A DNA stretch of 64,000 bases from Paenibacillus polymyxa M1 (lineage in GTDB: Bacteria; Bacillota; Bacilli; Paenibacillales; Paenibacillaceae). This document shows positions 61,838 through 64,000 of this stretch, one piece after another. The translations under genes and the position numbers were made by a program. The stretch covers positions 5,388,501-5,452,500 of the forward strand of contig NC_017542.1 in the NCBI RefSeq assembly GCF_000237325.1, in the 5' to 3' direction. The first letter of the stretch is position 1; every line of letters starts with the position of its first letter. Below the pieces are notes generated by a model. The model was given only the letters and a program-made list of their open reading frames with translations, did not search any database and was not told the DNA's origin.

Positions 61838-63508
61838 CTAGAATCTTCCTGATTTAAAAATAGAATATAGTAAAAAGGCAACCATTAAGAGCGCTACGAC
61901 AAAACCAATTTCAATCGCAGGTACGTTCCACAGCATGGTCGCCTGATGGTTTAATGATGAACCGATAATCAGTCCGACCATAATGATGCTGAACGCCAAC
62001 AGCACAATACTGAATGACAAGCGATTGCTGATCTGATCCAGCTTGCGCAAAAGCTGTTCCAGCTCTGGTACAGTAACTTCCAGTTTGAGCTTACCCTTGC
62101 TGATAATTGAGGCCAGATGCCTCGTCTGTCTCGGCAGTTCCATCAGTGTCTCCACCAGCTCGGTCGCACCACCCAACAGCTTGCCCCGAATCCGACGACC
62201 GCTGAAGCGTTCCTTCAGCAGCTTGTTGCCAAAAGGCTCGGCCAAAGCAATAATACTGAGATCGGGGTCCAAATGCTCTACGACCCCTTCCAGTGTCAGC
62301 AGCGCTTTGCCAAGCAGCAGGACATCCGATGGCAAACCAATCCGATGGCGCTGTGCTGCGCCAAACAGGTCGTTCAAGGCATCGCCAATACTGACCTGTG
62401 AGAAAGGAACATCCGAGTAATCTTCGCGTATTTTGTCCAGATCAGCTCGCAGCGCATTCAGGTCAGCATCCGGGTCGACCAGCCCCAGTCGTTCGATGGC
62501 CCGAACCATAGCATCGGTATTTTTGCGCATCAGGGCGATCATGAGGGAAGCGAGATGATTCTTCATCTCTTCGCTCAGCCTACCCGCCATGCCAAAATCC
62601 AAGTAGGCGAGACTTCCATTTCTCAGGACGAGCAAATTGCCCGGATGGGGATCGGCATGAAAAAAGCCCTCTATAAAAATTTGATGCAGCATGCTGTTGA
62701 CCAGCCGCTGCGCCAGTTCTTTCAAGTTGTAACCACGGTGTAATAACTCTTCACGACTCCCCAAGTGAGTCCCGTCCAGAAACTCCATGGTCAGTATACG
62801 TGAGGAGGTATGATCCCAGTATATTTTCGGAATATAGATATGTGGGTCCTGCTCAAATTGGAGCGCAATCTTCTCTGTGTTACGGGCTTCATGGTTGTAA
62901 TCCAGCTCCTGAATGAGCGATCTCCCCAGCTCTTCCACCATCTGGCGAAGCTGATAACGCTCCACCCATTCCCAGCGCTTGGCTGCCATTGCGGTCAGTT
63001 CCCGTAAAATGTCCAAATCCCGCCGGATGATGCGATTAACGCCTGGACGCTGGATTTTAATGGCGACCATTTCGCCGCTGTGCAGCTTGCCCAGGTGCAC
63101 TTGCCCGATCGAAGCAGCCGCCAGCGGATCATCGTCAAAACGAACCAGTATGTTCTCTAATGACGTATCCAGCTCCTGTTCCAGAATGCCACGCGCTGTT
63201 TCAGGCGAAAAAGGCGGTACCTGATCCTGGAGCTTAACCAGTTCGCGAATAATAGGCTCTGGCAGCAGGTCAGCACGTGTACTTGCCAACTGTCCAAGCT
63301 TGATGAATGCAGGCCCCAGGTCCTCCAGCACAAGCCGAATCCGTTCACCTAGCGTTTTCGACTCGGGGGTTTCTCTCGTCAGCCACTTGCGGGGCAGGGA
63401 TAGCAGCTGGAACAGTCCCATTTCTTCCACCATATAACCAAAGCCATGACGCGCCAGCGCCATGGCAATTTCCCGGTAACGACCGGCGTGCTTCATGCGA
63501 ACGGCCAT
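61838..63508 (-). CDS. ABC1/AarF/UbiB family atypical kinase
   Basis: About 556 residues. Kinase-like core with the family's Ala-rich/KxGQ motif in PAFIKLGQLASTRADLLP, MVAIKIQRPGV, catalytic-loop FFHADPHPGNLLV and LDFGMAGRL, then two C-terminal membrane helices (about 505-555). UbiB proteins support isoprenoid-lipid or quinone metabolism; Bacillus members are poorly characterised. ATG at 63508 lies one base after the stop of the phasin-like gene; the upstream frame (63541) overlaps it. Confidence 0.87.
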   Translation of the reverse strand: MAVRMKHAGRYREIAMALARHGFGYMVEEMGLFQLLSLPRKWLTRETPESKTLGERIRLVLEDLGPAFIKLGQLASTRADLLPEPIIRELVKLQDQVPPFSPETARGILEQELDTSLENILVRFDDDPLAAASIGQVHLGKLHSGEMVAIKIQRPGVNRIIRRDLDILRELTAMAAKRWEWVERYQLRQMVEELGRSLIQELDYNHEARNTEKIALQFEQDPHIYIPKIYWDHTSSRILTMEFLDGTHLGSREELLHRGYNLKELAQRLVNSMLHQIFIEGFFHADPHPGNLLVLRNGSLAYLDFGMAGRLSEEMKNHLASLMIALMRKNTDAMVRAIERLGLVDPDADLNALRADLDKIREDYSDVPFSQVSIGDALNDLFGAAQRHRIGLPSDVLLLGKALLTLEGVVEHLDPDLSIIALAEPFGNKLLKERFSGRRIRGKLLGGATELVETLMELPRQTRHLASIISKGKLKLEVTVPELEQLLRKLDQISNRLSFSIVLLAFSIIMVGLIIGSSLNHQATMLWNVPAIEIGFVVALLMVAFLLYSIFKSGRF

Positions 63509-63509
63509 T

Positions 63510-63869
63510 TTAATCCAACCGGTTCGCTTCTTCAGCGTCACTCGAACCCGTAAGCGCCGCCTTTTCTTTTTCCAGCTCCGCTACCTGTTTTTCCAACAAT
63601 GCCACACGCTGCTCCAAACTTGTGACATCATTTTCGGTAGGCACTTCCAGTTCCTGCAAAATGCGGCTAACCTGCTCGCGGATCATGGTTTTGAATTGTC
63701 CCTGCTCCTCTGCTCCTCGTTCGATCAGACGATCGACCAGCGCTTTGGATTCCGAGGGCGCAAGTTCTCCCCGATTTACAAGATCCTCGACGGCTTTCTC
63801 CACCTTTTCTTTGCTGACAACGGTGAGGCCCCACCCCAATGAGATGGCTTTTTTGAACAAATCGCTCAT
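63510..63869 (-). CDS. Phasin-like/PhaF-type coiled-coil protein
   Basis: 119 residues. An N-terminal amphipathic part (FKKAISLGWGLTVVSKEKVEKAVEDLV) and a C-terminal coiled coil (VTSLEQRVALLEKQVAELEKEK) match COG3937, polyhydroxyalkanoate granule-associated/phasin-like proteins. It is immediately before the UbiB-kinase gene (1 nt apart), a pairing known from other Bacillota and Cyanobacteria by recollection. It may bind membranes or lipid bodies. Confidence 0.72.
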   Translation of the reverse strand: MSDLFKKAISLGWGLTVVSKEKVEKAVEDLVNRGELAPSESKALVDRLIERGAEEQGQFKTMIREQVSRILQELEVPTENDVTSLEQRVALLEKQVAELEKEKAALTGSSDAEEANRLD

Positions 63870-63911
63870 AATATATCCTCCCCTACCTGTGATTACCTAT
63901 AGTATAACCTG

Positions 63912-63945
63912 AAAAGGGGAGCCGCATAAAGCTCGCAGCTCCCCT
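63912..63945 (-). terminator. Terminator upstream of the phasin-like gene
   Basis: Perfect 8-bp stem AGGGGAGC/GCTCCCCT, fifteen-base loop, then TTTT on the minus strand. It would end a minus-strand transcript entering from the right. Confidence 0.65.
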
Positions 63946-63974
63946 CTCATAATGGTTGGAATGAATGATTATAC

Positions 63975-64000
63975 TTAACCCGGAAAGCGTCCGGCCCACT
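63975..64000 (-). CDS. C-terminal end of a minus-strand gene at the right edge (tentative)
   Basis: Frame reading WAGRFPG and TAA at 63975-63977, 30 nt before a terminator for that strand. Only seven codons are visible, so this is a guess from the terminator's position. Confidence 0.25.

Overview
The window is a gene-dense chromosomal segment of a spore-forming Bacillota, most likely a Paenibacillus of the P. polymyxa group. The basis is SpoIIR, the Bacillus-type gene order prfA-prmC-spoIIR-sua5-mntP-ywlE-ywlG, strong AAGGAGG ribosome sites with frequent TTG/GTG starts, and Fur, cre and FNR/Rex-type sites. No rRNA, tRNA, CRISPR array, transposase or phage gene was seen. The genus assignment is inference; no search was run.

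Layout. 1-9050 (minus strand) is a conserved housekeeping block: YwlG (cut by the window edge), the arginine phosphatase YwlE, the Mn exporter MntP, the tRNA t6A enzyme Sua5, the sporulation signal SpoIIR, a SEDS-family protein, PrmC, PrfA and YchF. 9197-23068 holds IDI-2 with an overlapping acetyltransferase, two YdcZ-type small transporters around a Crp/Fnr-type regulator, a PLD-like protein convergent with a cardiolipin synthase, a TetR-SMR-SMR-PfkB run, an Lrp regulator divergent from a VOC protein, a LysE exporter, MobA and an MFS carrier. 23195-28394 has GlnRS, a secreted protein, two acetyltransferases and a second MFS carrier.

28441-33660 is a redox set: a molybdopterin oxidoreductase, a formate/nitrite channel, an unlisted 33-residue membrane protein and an NADH oxidase. 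The channel and the oxidase have TGTGA-N6-TCACA-type boxes, one at exactly -41.5 and three in tandem. 33916-42150 holds a thiol peroxidase, a Fur-controlled orphan siderophore ATPase, a luciferase-like enzyme, an AI-2E family protein, an LCP ligase, a CDF transporter and an RG-rich DEAD-box helicase with a long leader.

42260-52010 is the most unusual part: a tightly packed seven-gene operon of mostly unrecognised proteins ending in an Imm26-like protein, then SUKH (SMI1/KNR4) genes, an eight-cysteine zinc-ribbon protein, a frameshifted small gene, a 544-residue unknown, and what looks like a collapsed type I (holin-like) toxin transcript. It reads as an immunity-type accessory island without its toxin. 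52076-64000 returns to metabolism and transport: a CrtI-like oxidoreductase with its TetR regulator, a secreted esterase, a Fur-boxed 35-residue basic protein, a polar amino acid ABC operon, a SulP transporter, and a phasin-like/UbiB-kinase pair.
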